A stretch of 64,000 nt of DNA from Pyricularia pennisetigena (GCF_004337985.1 NC_043741.1:5295445-5359444); one strand, 5' to 3'. Positions 1 to 12,928 are shown, counted from the first letter of the stretch. Notes: generated by a model from the sequence alone, not told the origin. Program-made: numbers and translations.

Positions 1-63
1 TTATCCCTGACCCGCTTTTGTATCTTATTACGTAATACGTGCCTTAGGCACGAATCCATAACA
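1..63. repeat. Right end of a gypsy LTR (truncated by window edge)
   Basis: These bases match the last 63 bases of the 188-bp gypsy LTRs ending at 21,494, 38,553 and 41,649, including the short inverted repeat GTGCC-TTA-GGCAC and the terminal CCATAACA. The remainder of the LTR and presumably the element lie to the left of the window. It is less mutated than several other LTR copies here. Confidence 0.9.
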
Positions 64-1172
64 CTTTTTTAATATTTTTTAAAACATTTACCAACGTATT
101 ATCCCCGCCACCAAAGGACCCCAAAAACCGGCCCCTTGCATTATAGCCGGAAATTATTATTACCCCGGTACCCGCGCCATTAAATAGGCCGCCCGTACCC
201 CGTATATATAAAACCACCACCGTTCGGTTAATTAAAACCAATTTTGTTTCGGTATCGCGGACGTAACCCAAATTTAATCTAACGCCAAATAATGGATTAA
301 TAAATTTCGTATAACCCGAATATTATTTCCCATCGTATAAAAATACGGATTTCCTGGATCGTTTACCCATCCCGTTATAAAAAAGTTTTTAATTAAGTAA
401 AAATTAATCCGTATCGGCGATAATTATTATAATTTGGCGTAGGGTAAAAAATACGAATATTACCAAAATGGTTCGCATTATACCCTATATGAATTATGTT
501 AATTATTTTAAAATTAATAATAATATTAACCCGTCCGCCTGGTTCGGTCGCGGAAATAATATTTTCCGTAATACGAACGAAACCCTAATCGCTTAAACCC
601 TTAAACGTTTTTAATCCGCTGCTGGCGTCGCCGCAGCAAAAACACACGTTAATAACCAAATATTAACATATTATTTTATTAGTAATTCGTCGAATATAAA
701 CAAGGTAACAGTCGTATTTGGTTACGAAACGATAAATGTTTTGGTATAATATATTAATATAATAGATTAATGTTTTTTTTATTGGATTGCGATAATTATT
801 ATAATCCTTGCATTAACATATCCTGTTATTTACTATATTGTAACAGCTGTTACAATTTTTTGCGGTAATGCCAAACAATTACTGCTATAATATAATAATT
901 ATTACAATTTGATTTTCACTCTTTTATATATTTTGTAATAACGGGTACAATTCTAATTATTGGTTAATTTATTTTTAATCGCCGGCGTATTCGGGTTTTT
1001 GATTTATTTCAAAATAGGTAATCCCGGCAAATAGATTAAAAGCAATAAAATGCCCGTTTGGTAAAAGATTTTGGCCTCCGTACCGGATATATTTAACGAT
1101 AGGGGTACCAAACCCATTTTCGATAATTTGGCAAATCGGCGTCGCCTACCCCTTATCCCCCCCCTTATCCGC
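64..1172 (+). pseudogene. RIP-degraded remnant, probably upstream part of the SNF2-like locus
   Basis: No intact ORF exists. Plus-strand frames contain protein-like stretches with several stop codons (for example around 90-400 and 530-660, and again at 1,000-1,172). The sequence resumes directly after the 9-bp target duplication of the transposable element at 1,182-3,057, so 64-1,172 and 3,067 onward were contiguous before that insertion. I infer it is the 5' portion of the dead helicase gene, but no diagnostic motif lies in this part. A 75-codon minus-strand reading frame at 44-271 with a faint RNase H-like glycine pattern is an alternative reading that I consider weaker. Confidence 0.35.
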
Positions 1173-1181
1173 TAAAGCGAC

Positions 1182-3057
1182 TAGTCTCAGGGCTTATCCC
1201 TAAAGCCCAAAGCTCCACAATTGATCCACTCCGTTCGCTTCGCTCCACTTCGTAACTCAATTGCGGCTTTGCAATATACCTGTGCGTCCATCCAAAAAAC
1301 GCTTTGGTTTAGGTTTGAGGACAATTTGTCAATTTTCGCCGTTTATAGCGGTATTTTTGGCCTTTTTTTAACCGAAACTCCTTTATTATTCCACAATTAC
1401 GTATAATATTAAAAAAATAAAATATCGTTGAAAATAGCGTTTAATACCGCTATTAGCAGCAATTCGATTTATTTTGTTATTTGCTATAATGGCCGAATTC
1501 GATACCACCTGCCCTTAATCCGTTCATGGCGGTACTGTTTTTTCGATTTTTTTTCGATTTTCAATTCTTTTTTAATATTATTTTTAATTTCTGACCAAAT
1601 TTTATAATTTTTGCACGTGGAGGGTCGTATATGTTTATATATCGCTATAATGAATTTTGTTGCATATACCAGATTATATAAGCAGTTAAATAGGCGGATA
1701 GGCAAAGTATATACTTTTTTATATGTAATTTACAATCGAAACTCGTTTATATTTTTACCGATTTTAACGATAATAAAACCAAAATTTCAAAAGTCCGATT
1801 ACGCATATAAATAGACGTCCAGATCCAATGTTGCCCAAAATATCGGCTCTAAAAACTGTTTAAAAAAGAAAATACTAAGTGTGTATTTTATATATCTTTT
1901 TGCTTTATTTAATTAATTGTATATTATTTTTGTTTTGCAGCTAAATTTTGTGGGTTTTGCACGTGGGGGGTGGCATATATATATTTAATATAATATCTTA
2001 TTTTGGTACGTATATCTGATTATATAAGCCGTTAAATATGCGGATAGGTAAGGTGTATCCAATGTTATATATATTTTGCAATCGAAATGCTTTTACATTT
2101 TTACCAATTTCAACATTAATAAAACCAAGATTTGTAGAGGTGGATTATGTATATAAATAAACGTTAACGTAAAACCTGATTTACAATACCGGCCCTTTTT
2201 ATTTTTTTATATAAAGAAATGCTAAATTTGTGTTATTTTTGTATTCTTTGCTTTATTTAATTATATAAAATTTATAAAGCAAAAACTCATAAAAGATTTA
2301 TTTACAAAATAATAAAAAAATGCATTAATTAAAAATATTTTCATTTTACCAATATTTGCGTAAATTATTTAGTTTTTTAACAAATTATTAATATATATGA
2401 AAATATTAATAAAACTTTTGTCTTAATCGATAATTGCATACATTTTGCAATAATAGGTATACTAAGCTATAAAAACTGTCATTTGAATATAAATTAGTAT
2501 TTTGTACCATTATTTAAAATAAGAATTAAATATAATGAAAAATTACAAATTTTACCTAATATTTTAATATCTTTCCATATATAGTAGCTGTTAAAACGCG
2601 GCCGGCATTTAAATAATTAATTAACTCCAATAAACTTAACGCAGATTACCGTATATTTTTATAATTTTTATTTGTTTTTTAATGTAAATATTTAATTATA
2701 TATTATAATTATACCATTTTCTTTTACCATTATAGTGCGAATATATTATATATACCCGCTATAAACGGTAAAATACCACAGACTATCCTTATATCAATAA
2801 AATAATTATTAACGATATCGCAACATTAAATATATTATTAATAATACCGTTATAAACGGCGAAATGCGACAAATTATCGTTGGTAGTACCGCCATAAACG
2901 GCGAAATGCGACAAAATGTCCTTAAACTAGAACGAGCGCGATTTTTTCGGCCAATGTAATTGGTCGAAAAGCCATGTGGCTGAAAGTGGCTGAAAGGTAC
3001 ATGGAGCGCTCGGTCCCCACTGCGAAGCAGGGGGGTCTAGTCTGAGCACTGAGACTA
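1182..3057 (+). mobile_element. Non-coding TIR element with 9-bp TSD, copy 1 (MULE-like)
   Basis: The element begins TAGTCTCAGGGCT and ends AGCACTGAGACTA, giving a 14-bp terminal inverted repeat with one mismatch. It is flanked by the perfect 9-bp direct repeat TAAAGCGAC (1,173-1,181 and 3,058-3,066). Subterminal inverted segments of about 45 bp containing GCCGTTTATAGCGG (near 1,336) and its inverse (near 2,895) extend the symmetry. No transposase is recognisable. A 9-bp duplication is typical of Mutator-like elements, so it is probably a non-autonomous MULE. The family name is inference from TSD length. Two other near-complete copies and one 3' fragment lie in this window. Confidence 0.85.
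1613..2163 (+). repeat. Internal ~346-bp-period direct repeat inside the 9-bp-TSD element
   Basis: Two related segments start with GCACGTGG at 1,613 and 1,959 and each ends with a variant of ATATAAATARACG. They share blocks such as GGATAGGYAARGT and TTTTTACCRATTT. The same pair recurs in the copies at 23,825-25,620 (inverted) and 29,694-30,763, so the duplication belongs to the family rather than to this copy. Confidence 0.7.
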
Positions 3058-3066
3058 TAAAGCGAC

Positions 3067-5905
3067 ATTAACCTCCCCGGGCTAAAAATATTCGCAAACA
3101 AATTCAAACCGGTTATAATTCCCACAATCCTCGCCACGATATTAATTTACCTGCGGATAATAACCACCGGACCTAACTTTAAAAACGGCGATTTGAAATT
3201 TAAAACCGTTAACCCTGGACCATATATATATAACGGTTATTATATCGACGATTGGTTTAAAATTTGCTAGCAGTTTTTTTATTTTATTTTTCGCCGGTAG
3301 GGAAAAATCGTTGTTAAAAATAAGAAAATTTTAGCGATTTTGGTGGAAATTACCGCAATTGTTTTAAATTTAATATCGAGCAATCCTCCACCCTATTTAC
3401 TGTCGCCGATTATATAATTATCGCCGATAACGTTATCGCCCTAAATAATTTGCATTTAATGCAATTTTAACATCGTTTAATTACCCGTTCGCGAGCCGAT
3501 TAAGCTATCGACGTCGCCAATTTGTTTGGTTTTAACCGCGCCTGCTATAACAGGACGATAATAATATTCGTTATCGATATTTGGTCCCGTTTTAAACCTA
3601 TTAAAATCGGACGGTTGAAAAAGAAAAAAAAGCGTGCAAATTAAATTTAAATACACTTATTGAATTTGTTAATATTTAAAGATATTTTTAACAATTTATA
3701 TAACGAAAAGCGGTTCCATTGTCCCATTTTTACCAAACCCAAAACAAAAATTACCGAATTTTATCCCAAAGCTTTTAGCGATAATTAATAAAACGATTTT
3801 TTTAATTTTATATAAACCCAATCCACTATCGCCGATCGATTTGCTAATATAAACCGCGTAAAAAAAGTTTCCGAGGACGTCCGCGAAAAAGTCCTAGCGG
3901 TCTTTTTGGCATATTATGCGCAATTTTCCATTTTAATCAAAAGTTATCCCTGGATTGGTTATTTTTTTAATTCGGACGCGATTAAAGCTATTATAAAAAA
4001 TTTGCGCCTTTTTTAAAACACTTTACCTGTCGACGGTTTAAATACCGATAACAAAATCGGTTTTAAATACAAAAAAGTTAAAAGCAAATATTTTTGGTTT
4101 AATTAAAATATACCTAATACTCCTTTTGGTCGCTATTAATTATTTTGTTAACTAATTAATAAATTATATATGCCTTATCCCTAATAATTGTAATTATCGT
4201 TACAATTTTGCCTTTATTTTTGTAATTATTATTACAATCCTGCCCCTATTTTTGTAATTACTGCTACAATCCCACCCCTATTTTTGTAATTATTGTTACA
4301 ATTTTTATTTTTGTTAAACTAATTTTTTTCGGTTTAATTACCTACACTTTATTAAAATTGGAGCAGTTAATTTTTAAAAATTGGCTATTAACCAGCGAAA
4401 TGGGTATAGGAAAAACGATTATTTATTTTACGGCAATTTATATATAATATATCCGTTGCTAATACCACTAATTTATCCAAAATACCGACGGATATTTTCC
4501 CATTTTAATTTTCGTCCCGGCCAACCTTATTTCGCAAATATTTAAAAAATAATAACCAATTTTCCAACCTTTAACGTTAAATATTATTATAATTTAGCCG
4601 AAGCATGCGTTACCGATGCCCCGCGAACGGTTGCTATTTTTACCCAAACGCAATTTTACGATATTTTAACCAAATTTGTCGCCCGCAAATTTAATCCCAA
4701 ATCTGCGGGTACGGTTATTATTATATTTTATTCGATATTCCTAATCCGAAAAATTAAATAATCAAACGAAATTTATAACGCGGAAAAGGTATTTAACCCA
4801 TAATATATAAATAAAATAATCGATTCCAATTTTGAGCAGCGCCCCCCCGACGTCGATAATTTCGACGATAATTCCAATATTAAAAATAATACCCAATAAA
4901 TGTTTTTTAATAATACTTATTATAATTTCGTTATATTAATATATTTGTTTAAATTTAATAATTTTGTTAGGAACCGTTAACGTAAAAATGGTCGGAAAAC
5001 CGACTTTTCCACGGGCGAAAACACCAAAAATATCCGGCGTTTAATTATATTTTTATTATCCGATATTTTTTTTCAATATATAATTGGAAACGAAATTTAA
5101 TATATCCGTTACCGCGAATCGATAATATACCGCGCATTTTACCTTATCCTTTATATTAATCGAGGTATAATTATTGTTACGCCGATTATTAACAAAATTA
5201 GGGATATTACTGGTTTTAATATTTTCATTTGGGATAAAATTGCGATTTTTTTCGCCCGACTTAAAGGTTTGTTTTAGGGAAATATATTTACGGTCGATTA
5301 TATTTGGGAAGGTAATGGTTATTTCGTCGTTTTAAATATCGATAAAAATATTAAAACCTTTTTACAAAAATTCGAATCGATGGGTTAAAAATGGTAATTG
5401 TTTTACCTTCGAATTTTAAATTTTATAATTCCTACCATTATATTAAACGAAAAATCGTTAACAATTTTTCAATATACGGGCGTATTTACGGTACGCAGGG
5501 GTATGGATACCGGGCTTATTTTACCTAACGGTATAATTATTTATCCCCGTAAACGTATTCCGCCCTATAATACTATTATTAAGGAACTCCAATTTGGTCA
5601 CCGTTTCGAAAACGTTATAACGAATACCGAAGCAATTTTCAAAAATATTATTAGCGCATTCGTGGGCGAAAATACCGACGATATTAATCCCGTTTTATTA
5701 GGAATTCCCATTAATACGGATACTATAGCTGGTAACCGCCAAACCTCGGTTTTTTTAATATGGGTTTTATCCGTTTATTGCAGTTTTTGGTAATTAATTA
5801 CTTTTTTTAGTTAATAATCCACGCCGAGGACGATACGCGGGGTATTAATTCGGCGGAACTGAGTAAAATGCTGGCGTTAAAAAAACTGAATTTTAAAGAT
5901 AAATA
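3067..5905 (+). pseudogene. RIP-destroyed SNF2-family helicase gene
   Basis: Conceptual plus-strand translation near 4,375-4,440 gives a SNF2-type motif I (EMGIGKT, Walker A, preceded by a short segment equivalent to the usual DEMGLGKT box). It is followed near 4,495-4,560 by a motif Ia-like segment (ILIFVPANLISQ), typical of SNF2 N-terminal ATPase domains. A 131-codon open stretch at 5,398-5,793 carries the post-motif segment RRGMDTG and LPNG found in fungal SNF2-like proteins. Many in-frame TAA/TAG codons separate these blocks. The gene is interrupted on the left by the 9-bp-TSD element and on the right by a Copia LTR at 5,906. The SNF2 C-terminal helicase domain is not recognisable, although 12,021 onward may be the continuation. 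No function remains. Confidence 0.65.
4188..4301. repeat. Four tandem 32-bp units, each containing a palindrome
   Basis: TTGTAATTA starts at 4,188, 4,220, 4,252 and 4,284, an exact 32-bp period. Each unit contains a hairpin-capable TTGTAATTA-N3-TTACAA-like palindrome followed by a pyrimidine-rich spacer (CCTGCCCCTATTT). A similar isolated palindrome TTGTAACAGCTGTTACAA lies near 838-855. Confidence 0.85.
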
Positions 5906-6547
5906 TGTGAGGAGGTTACGAGATAGAATAAGCTTAATCTTAAGCGCGGGGAAAGGTGGATCACGTATAAGGCTGATGGAACGTTAAAATGGCAGATAAC
6001 CGTCTGCTAGCGGGTAATAGAGATAATATATTGTTGTTGCACAATCGATTCGTTGAATCGTTAAATCGATGAAAGTTATAAAGGTGATAAATTTAAGGCT
6101 AAATTATGAATTACGTGTTCGAATCCGTAAGTGCAGATCTTCCATCCGGATGTCCGGAATGCGGGGTCACGTCACATAATTTGGCTTTATTTATGTAATT
6201 GACCTGCCGACCTATTGAGCCCAACGGCCTATTGTGCTTATGCATGCACAGAAAATCTGCGATTATAACGGGATTTAAGCCCACGCACTTTAGCGTATAT
6301 ATGATATAGATTATGGTACGTGCATTTTACCATTGAGTTAGATTAAATATGACGTATTTGTTTTGTGGTTGAAATTATGAACAAAAACGTAATATATAAA
6401 GCTTTGTGCGTATAAACGCGTATACGTTTTATTTGTTATTTATTTATTTATTCGATGCAGGGTGACTAATAGAATTAGCCCGTGCTAGCCGTCATAAAAT
6501 AATGCAGGGTAGTCAATATAATTAGCCCTGCGTTAACTATATTCACA
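5906..6547 (-). repeat. Copia LTR (3' LTR relative to element orientation)
   Basis: 642 bp, TG...CA ended, strongly similar to 11,380-12,020 and, inverted, to 28,126-28,768. It contains two tRNA-like B-box motifs on opposite strands, described under the solo LTR. Confidence 0.9.
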
Positions 6548-6610
6548 TACCCCCGTAATTTATTTATTATATAAAATAATAAACAAATTAGCGAGTGGAT
6601 ACGTTTTATT

Positions 6611-9600
6611 TTATTTATTTTTATTATTATCCTTTGCACCGTTATTAATATTTGGATAGGATAATAGATCCTTATGCAAAGGTCCAGGTATTGATTTCGT
6701 TAAAAAATCAGTTATATTTAATTTAGTTGGTATATATTTTAATTTAATTAAATTATTATTTATAGCTTCGCGGTTAAAATGATATATTAAATCGATGTGT
6801 TTAGATCTTTTATGGAATTCCGGGTTTTCCGCGAGCTTTATGGTAGACGTATTATCCATTAAAATTAAAGCGGTTTTAATGTTAAAACCCAATTTGAAAT
6901 TATTATTTATATAATTTAGCATATTATATAAATATATGGTTTTTTTAACGGCGTCCCGTAAAACCATATATTCAGCTTTAGTCGACGATAAAGCTACCGT
7001 TTTCTGAAATTGAGAAGTCCAATTTATTATATTGTTATCGTTATTTATATTATAATTGTTCGAGAGGCTAAATATATATCCAGTAGTGGAACGTTTTTAA
7101 TTTAGGTCGTTAGCCCAATCAAAATTTGTATATCTTTTAATAAATAATATATTGTCGTTATTTTGGGTTTTATCCTGCAGGTTTATATTATTTATATTAT
7201 TTATTAATTTTTCGTTAACGTTATTTTCATTGGATCCGTTATTGTTAACGTTATGCTGGGATATATTATTAACGTTATATTGTAAGCTAAAAGTGCGATT
7301 TTTTAGCAGATATTTAAAAACATTTTCAAAAATCTTAAAATGTTCAGCCCCAGGATTAGCCATAAACCTGGCGGTTAGGCACGTGCAATATATTATATTT
7401 GGGCGGTTTTTTATTGGTAAATAAAATAATAAACCTACTTTTTGTTGGAAATCTTTAATTTCCTCTATTGTAATTTTATATTTATTTATATCGAATCTCA
7501 AACCTGGTACCCCCGGAATGGTAAAAGGTTTTTCGTTATTTATAACAATGAATTTATTCAATATTTTATTGGTATAATCTTCCTGGTTAATAAAAGCGGT
7601 GTTATTGTTTTTATTTATCGTTATCCTATTACCCAAAAAATTGGATATAGGTCCCATACATTTTATTTTTATATATTTGGATAATATGTTATAAAAAATA
7701 TCCAATAACGATAAATCAGCATTAAATGCCAAAATATCGTCGACGTGGCAAACTATAATAATACCAAAAAATTGGTTGTTATTATTTTGGTTTATATGTA
7801 CGTTTTCGTCGTATGGGAAAACAGTAAAACCTAACTTTATCAGCGTTTTGGTAAGGTATTTATACCAAAGTTTAAGCGTTTGTTTTAAACCATACAAGGT
7901 TTTATTTAATTTACCCATTTTATTTATATATATTTTATCTATATATAGCCCTGTAGGTAATTTTATATATATTTCGGTATTAATATTTGCGTGTAAAAAC
8001 GCGTTCTTAACGTTATATTAAATAACGTACCACCCTTTATATAATGCTAGCATTATAAATATATGCCAGGTTTCTGTTTTACAAATTGTAAAAAAGGTAT
8101 CCAGGTAATCAACACCCATAATTTGGTGGAATCCCTGTACTACCCATCTGCCTTTATAACGATAGCGTTGATTAATATCCGTAATAAAACGAATATTATT
8201 CATATTATTTAAGGGTTTTTTCTTAAAAACCCAGCGCCTAGTTATAGCTATTTTTATTTGGAGGTAAATCCGTTATAGTAAAGGTATTGGATTTTGTTAA
8301 GCTATTATTTTCGTTTTTGCAAACCTGCAACCAATTTTCCCAATCTTGGTTTTCCATGGCTTGTTTATAGGTATTCGGTTCTATTAACGAATTTGTTATT
8401 AATACGTAATTATTTTCGTTAAAATTAAATTTTAACGATTGATTAATATTACGTATTGTAAATAGAACGTTATTATATATTTTATATTTTGCAGAATTCA
8501 TTGGGGGTTTATTTTTTATGTTTATTTTTATAGACGAATTGTTAGCTGCTTGGGGATTATTGTTATTAGTAACAACGTTGTTCTTTTCAGCATTATTAAC
8601 GTTATTAATGTTCTTCTTATTAACGTTATTATTTTTATTTATATTTGAGTTATTTATTGGATTTACCTCGAAATCTGGTAAAGAGAATTCGACCTCGTTT
8701 ATATTATTATTACTTATATTGGTATTTTCGTTTATATATGGATAAAATTTATCCCTTATAAAGGTAATATCCCTGACCAGGAAACATTTCCTTTTATATG
8801 GGTCCTATATTTCATATATTTTTATATTAGGTGTAAAACCTACTAAAATACCAATTTTGTTTTAAAGTTCAAGCTTCTTTTTATCATAGTTATCGTTATA
8901 GTAAATAATATATCCCCAAAATTATATATAATTATTTACGTAAATTGCATTATTATTTATATTATTTTCACTTATATTGTGAAATATATTGGCTGGCGTT
9001 TGTATATTTAAAGCCGTACATGGGGTGTTATTATATAGGTATACAGCGGCTAATAAAACCTTACCCTATAAATAATTAGGTGCTTTGCTATTAAATAGCA
9101 TAGCCCTGACCTTATTAAATAGGGTTTAATTTATGCGTTTTATTAACCCATTTGGCTTTTTTGTATATGCAGGCGTAAAATAGTGTATAATACCGTTATT
9201 TTATAACGCAATTTTAAATTGGTTACTTATATATTCGCCTCCATTATCGGTAAAGAACTCTTTTATTGTTTTTTTACCATTTATATTAACGGTATTATTA
9301 TCCATTTGTTTTTTATCTATATTAAATGCCTTTAGGGTATTAGCCTTTGTTTTTAACATTACAGCACGTAAATAACGTAACCTTTTATCCAAAAACGTTA
9401 TGTAATATTTATAATAATTATACGTGGGTGCATTTATGGGTCCACCTCAATCGGAATGGATTTTGTCTAATATATTATAATTTATAATATTTGCAAAAGT
9501 CCTGTTTATTTTCCGATTGGATTTTGCAGCTAAGCAAATCTTACACGTATATTTACTATAATTATATATATCGTCTTTGGATATCTTTATTTTATTTATT

Positions 9601-10998
9601 TTTATTAATTGCAATAGGAGTGTTAACCCTATATGCCCATATTTAACGTGTAGTTTATATATTGCATTGGAAAAAATATCGTTACTATTCGACTTTCTTT
9701 CCGCATGTAATATACAATTATTTTCCACAATTTGGGTAGGTAAAATATATAGCCGATTATTTTTATAACCTTCTGTTATTTTATATTTATGTTCTTTATA
9801 TATTGCTATTACTTTATTATTTATAAAGGTTATAATACAATTATGTAGCTGTGCAATAGAAAATATATTTAACCCAAATTTTGGTATATAGTACACGTTA
9901 TTTATAGTTTCTGTTATACCTGTATCGTTGAACTTTATTTTTATAGTTCCCATTTTATTTATATTTAAGTGGGAAGCATTACCCCATTTAACAATCGTAT
10001 GTATATCTATAACGTCTGTTAATTATTGTATATTGCAACATGTATAAATTGTTGCTGCGCTATTTATAATAAAATTGGAGGACTTTATAGTAAAGTGCAA
10101 TACAATATGTGGATTAAAGTTAAAATAAATTAAATTTGGAACAAACGTTGTAAAATAATAGTGTCCCAAATTCAATTTGTTAGTTTTATTCCCGTTATTG
10201 GGGTAATAATTATTATAATTATAATTATAAATATAATTATATTTAAAATTATTAATGGGTAAAAAATTTACCTTATTATTAACCTTATCAAAGGTTAAAA
10301 GTTTATTTAAAGATACGATACAATATTTATTAATATTATCCTCACCACGGAATTCCTTTAAAATATCGGCAAAAAATAAATCTACCGTATATTTATTTAA
10401 ATCATCGTTCCGTAGGTTTTGGATAATATTTTGTGCAAAAAAGATCCAATTTTGATTTAAAATATTTAACACCCAAGTTATAATTACCTTATTTTAAGTA
10501 ATTGAACTTTTAAATTTCAAAGCTAAATATAACTTTTTTATTTTGTTTAAACAAACTTCAATGTTATTTAGCGATTTTGGTACGGCCGGATAGAACTCCT
10601 TTAATAAAAGGAAATCCGAAGTATAACCTTTAAGATTATATATATCTTTTAATTTATTCCAGGTTTCGTACTCAAAAGTGGATTTTTTTATATATAAAAA
10701 AGGTTTATTATCGCACAGTGATTTTATAAAGGCTAAAACCAGCGTATTTTTGTTTGTATAATCCAAAAATTTAAAGGTATTATTATTATTATTAATAATA
10801 CCATTTTGGATACCATTGGGGATACCAATGGGTTCCATATTATTATTAGCGTCGAGGTTAATAATAATTCCTTCCTTTTGCTGCAGGGTATACGCGAGTC
10901 CTTTTATTTCCAAGGCCGTTTAAGCACGAATAACCCAAATAACGTAATTTTCGGTGCCTTTAAGGGTTACCATTGGGATTTTATCGAAAGTAGCCATC
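6611..10998 (-). pseudogene. Copia gag-pol polyprotein remnant
   Basis: Read on the minus strand from a start near 10,998, interrupted by RIP-type stops. The gag-like part (about 10,998-10,023) has a UBN2-type character. A GAG-pre-integrase segment lies within 9,953-9,447 (LHVKYGHIG, then CKICLAAKS, a His/Cys pattern), followed by the integrase core with DNGGEY (9,201-9,260). Reverse transcriptase follows with the block RYKGRWVVQGF (8,018-8,203) and the catalytic HVDDIL variant of YVDD, within 7,097-7,918. The Ty1/copia RNase H segment has DNTSTIKLAENPEFHKRSKH and TDFLTK (6,611-6,967). No continuous polyprotein exists, so the copy is non-autonomous. The motif order integrase before RT is the diagnostic for Copia rather than Gypsy. 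Confidence 0.9.
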
Positions 10999-11379
10999 TT
11001 GAATAAAAGGTTTTTTATTTATATTATATTTCGGTAACGGTCGGGGTTAGGGTCAAAAGGGTTGCTCGGTTGAAGTGGTTTTGGAAAAAGCTTTCGGACG
11101 GTATAAATTTCGTATCGATAGGACAAATAGCGGTGAAAATATAGGCGAGTGTTTGTTAAGGTATATAGGTAGGTGTAGGAGGGTGCAGTATAACGGTCGG
11201 GTTTTTTCGACGGCGCGTGCGATTCCGGTTTTGGTAATTATACCGTTAAATAAAACGTGATTAAAGTTATCGAATGGTATAAGGCTCGGGTTAATCCGAG
11301 ATAGGGTTGAAGAATAATCGATGGATTTAATGGTATTGGTATCGATTTCGTTGGTATAAGCTAATCCGGGTTTATAACC

Positions 11380-12020
11380 TGTGAGGAGGTTACGATATAA
11401 AATAAGTTTAATTTTAAACGCGGGGAAAGGTGGATCGCGTATAAAGTTAATGGAACGTTAAAATAGCAGATAACCGTCTGTTAGCGGGTAATAAAAATAA
11501 TATATTATTGCTGCACAATCGATTCGTTGAATCGTTAAATCGATAAAGGTTATAAAGGTGATGAATTTAAGGTTAAATTATGAATTACGTGTTCGAATCC
11601 GTAGGTGCAGATCTTCGATCCGGATGTCCGGAATGCGGGGTCACGTTACATGATTTGCCCTTATTCATGTGACTGACCTGCCGACCTATTGAGCCCAACG
11701 GCCTATTGTGTTTATGCATGCACAGAAAATCTGCGACCATAACGGGATTCGAACTTACGCATTTTAACGTATATATAATATAGATAATGGTACGTGTATT
11801 AAAACATTAAGCTAGATTAACTATGACGTATTTGTTTTGTTGTTAAAACTATGAACAAAAACGTAATATATAAAGCTTTGTGTGTATAAACGCGTATACG
11901 TTTTATTTGTTATTATTTATTTATTCGATGCAGGGTAACTACTAAAATTAGCCCGTGCTAGCCGTTATAGAATAATGCAGGGTAGCTAATATAATTAGCC
12001 CTGCGCTAGCCATGTTCACA
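11380..12020 (-). repeat. Copia LTR (5' LTR relative to element orientation)
   Basis: 641 bp, matched to 5,906-6,547 over its whole length. Immediately internal on the minus strand is a leader of about 380 bases without recognisable coding potential (10,999-11,379). Confidence 0.9.
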
Positions 12021-12928
12021 GTTTTTAAAAAGGTATTTAATTCCAAATATACCACGTTCGAAATTTATAACGATAAATAAAACGGGCGGTGGCCCCGGGA
12101 ACGCAATAATAGTAAAAATATAAGTTTATATAATATTAGCGTTTTGGACGGGATCTCCTGGGTGGACGTATCGTATATTTGTTTAAATTAGTTTATATCG
12201 CTCACGTTTCTGGCGGAACAATCTTTTATTCCCGAAAATTGGAAATTGATAAGTTTAAACCGGTTAAAAAACGTAAATATTATATTAATTGCTGCAATTC
12301 TTTACGCAAAAGGTCGGTTTTAATGGGCGCAGGAAACTTATTATTAAAACGGTATTCGACCCTATTGGCGCGTAAACGTTTTCGGATTTAAAGGTTTCGT
12401 AATGCTTTTTTAAAAAAAAAATATTTGCGATAAAACAGGTCGGGTAATTTCGTAAAAATTTGCCGTTATTATTTAAATTTGGATAAATTGCGTAAAATTG
12501 GTGCGTCGGTAACGGTTGCGCCAAAATTTGGTAATATCGCGAATAAATTTGGTTTCGGGGTTTATTTTCGCTTCGGATTCGGATTTTTTCGGTAATTGTT
12601 TTTAATCGATTAAAAAAAGCCTAAATTCCCATTTATTTTCGAATATAAATTAGGCGATCGTAATTAGGATAGCGATAAAAACAAAAATAATTGCGATATT
12701 AATGGAAATAATAGGGTTAAGTCGGACGTAAAATATTGGGTTTTAAATTACGCGGATGGGAATATTTTTTCGGGTATATTTATTAATATTTTTGGTAATA
12801 TGTTTTCCATTATTAAATTCGGGTTTTATTTGGTTTAATAATATATCGAATAAAGGTTAATATGCGTAAATATATAATATAATGGTAAAGATTTTTTATT
12901 TTTTTGTGTGTCGGGGGGAATGGTGGTT
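12021..12928. other. RIP-degraded sequence without assignable gene
   Basis: A/T-rich, with short protein-like plus-strand stretches (for example 12,021-12,170) but frequent stops. It follows the Copia right LTR directly and might be the continuation of the SNF2-like gene ending at 5,905. No helicase C-terminal motif is visible, so this stays unproven. Confidence 0.4.

Larger units (their letters stand above)
5906..12020 (-). mobile_element. Copia-type LTR retrotransposon, RIP-inactivated
   Basis: Two ~641-bp LTRs (5,906-6,547 and 11,380-12,020) bracket a minus-strand gag-pol in Ty1/copia order (gag, integrase, reverse transcriptase, RNase H). The boundaries follow from the divergence of the two LTRs outside TG...CA. 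The 5-bp flanks (AAATA on the left, GTTTT on the right) do not match, unlike the solo LTR of the same family at 28,126. It therefore probably arose through recombination or a flanking deletion, or the flanks have been rearranged. Confidence 0.9.
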
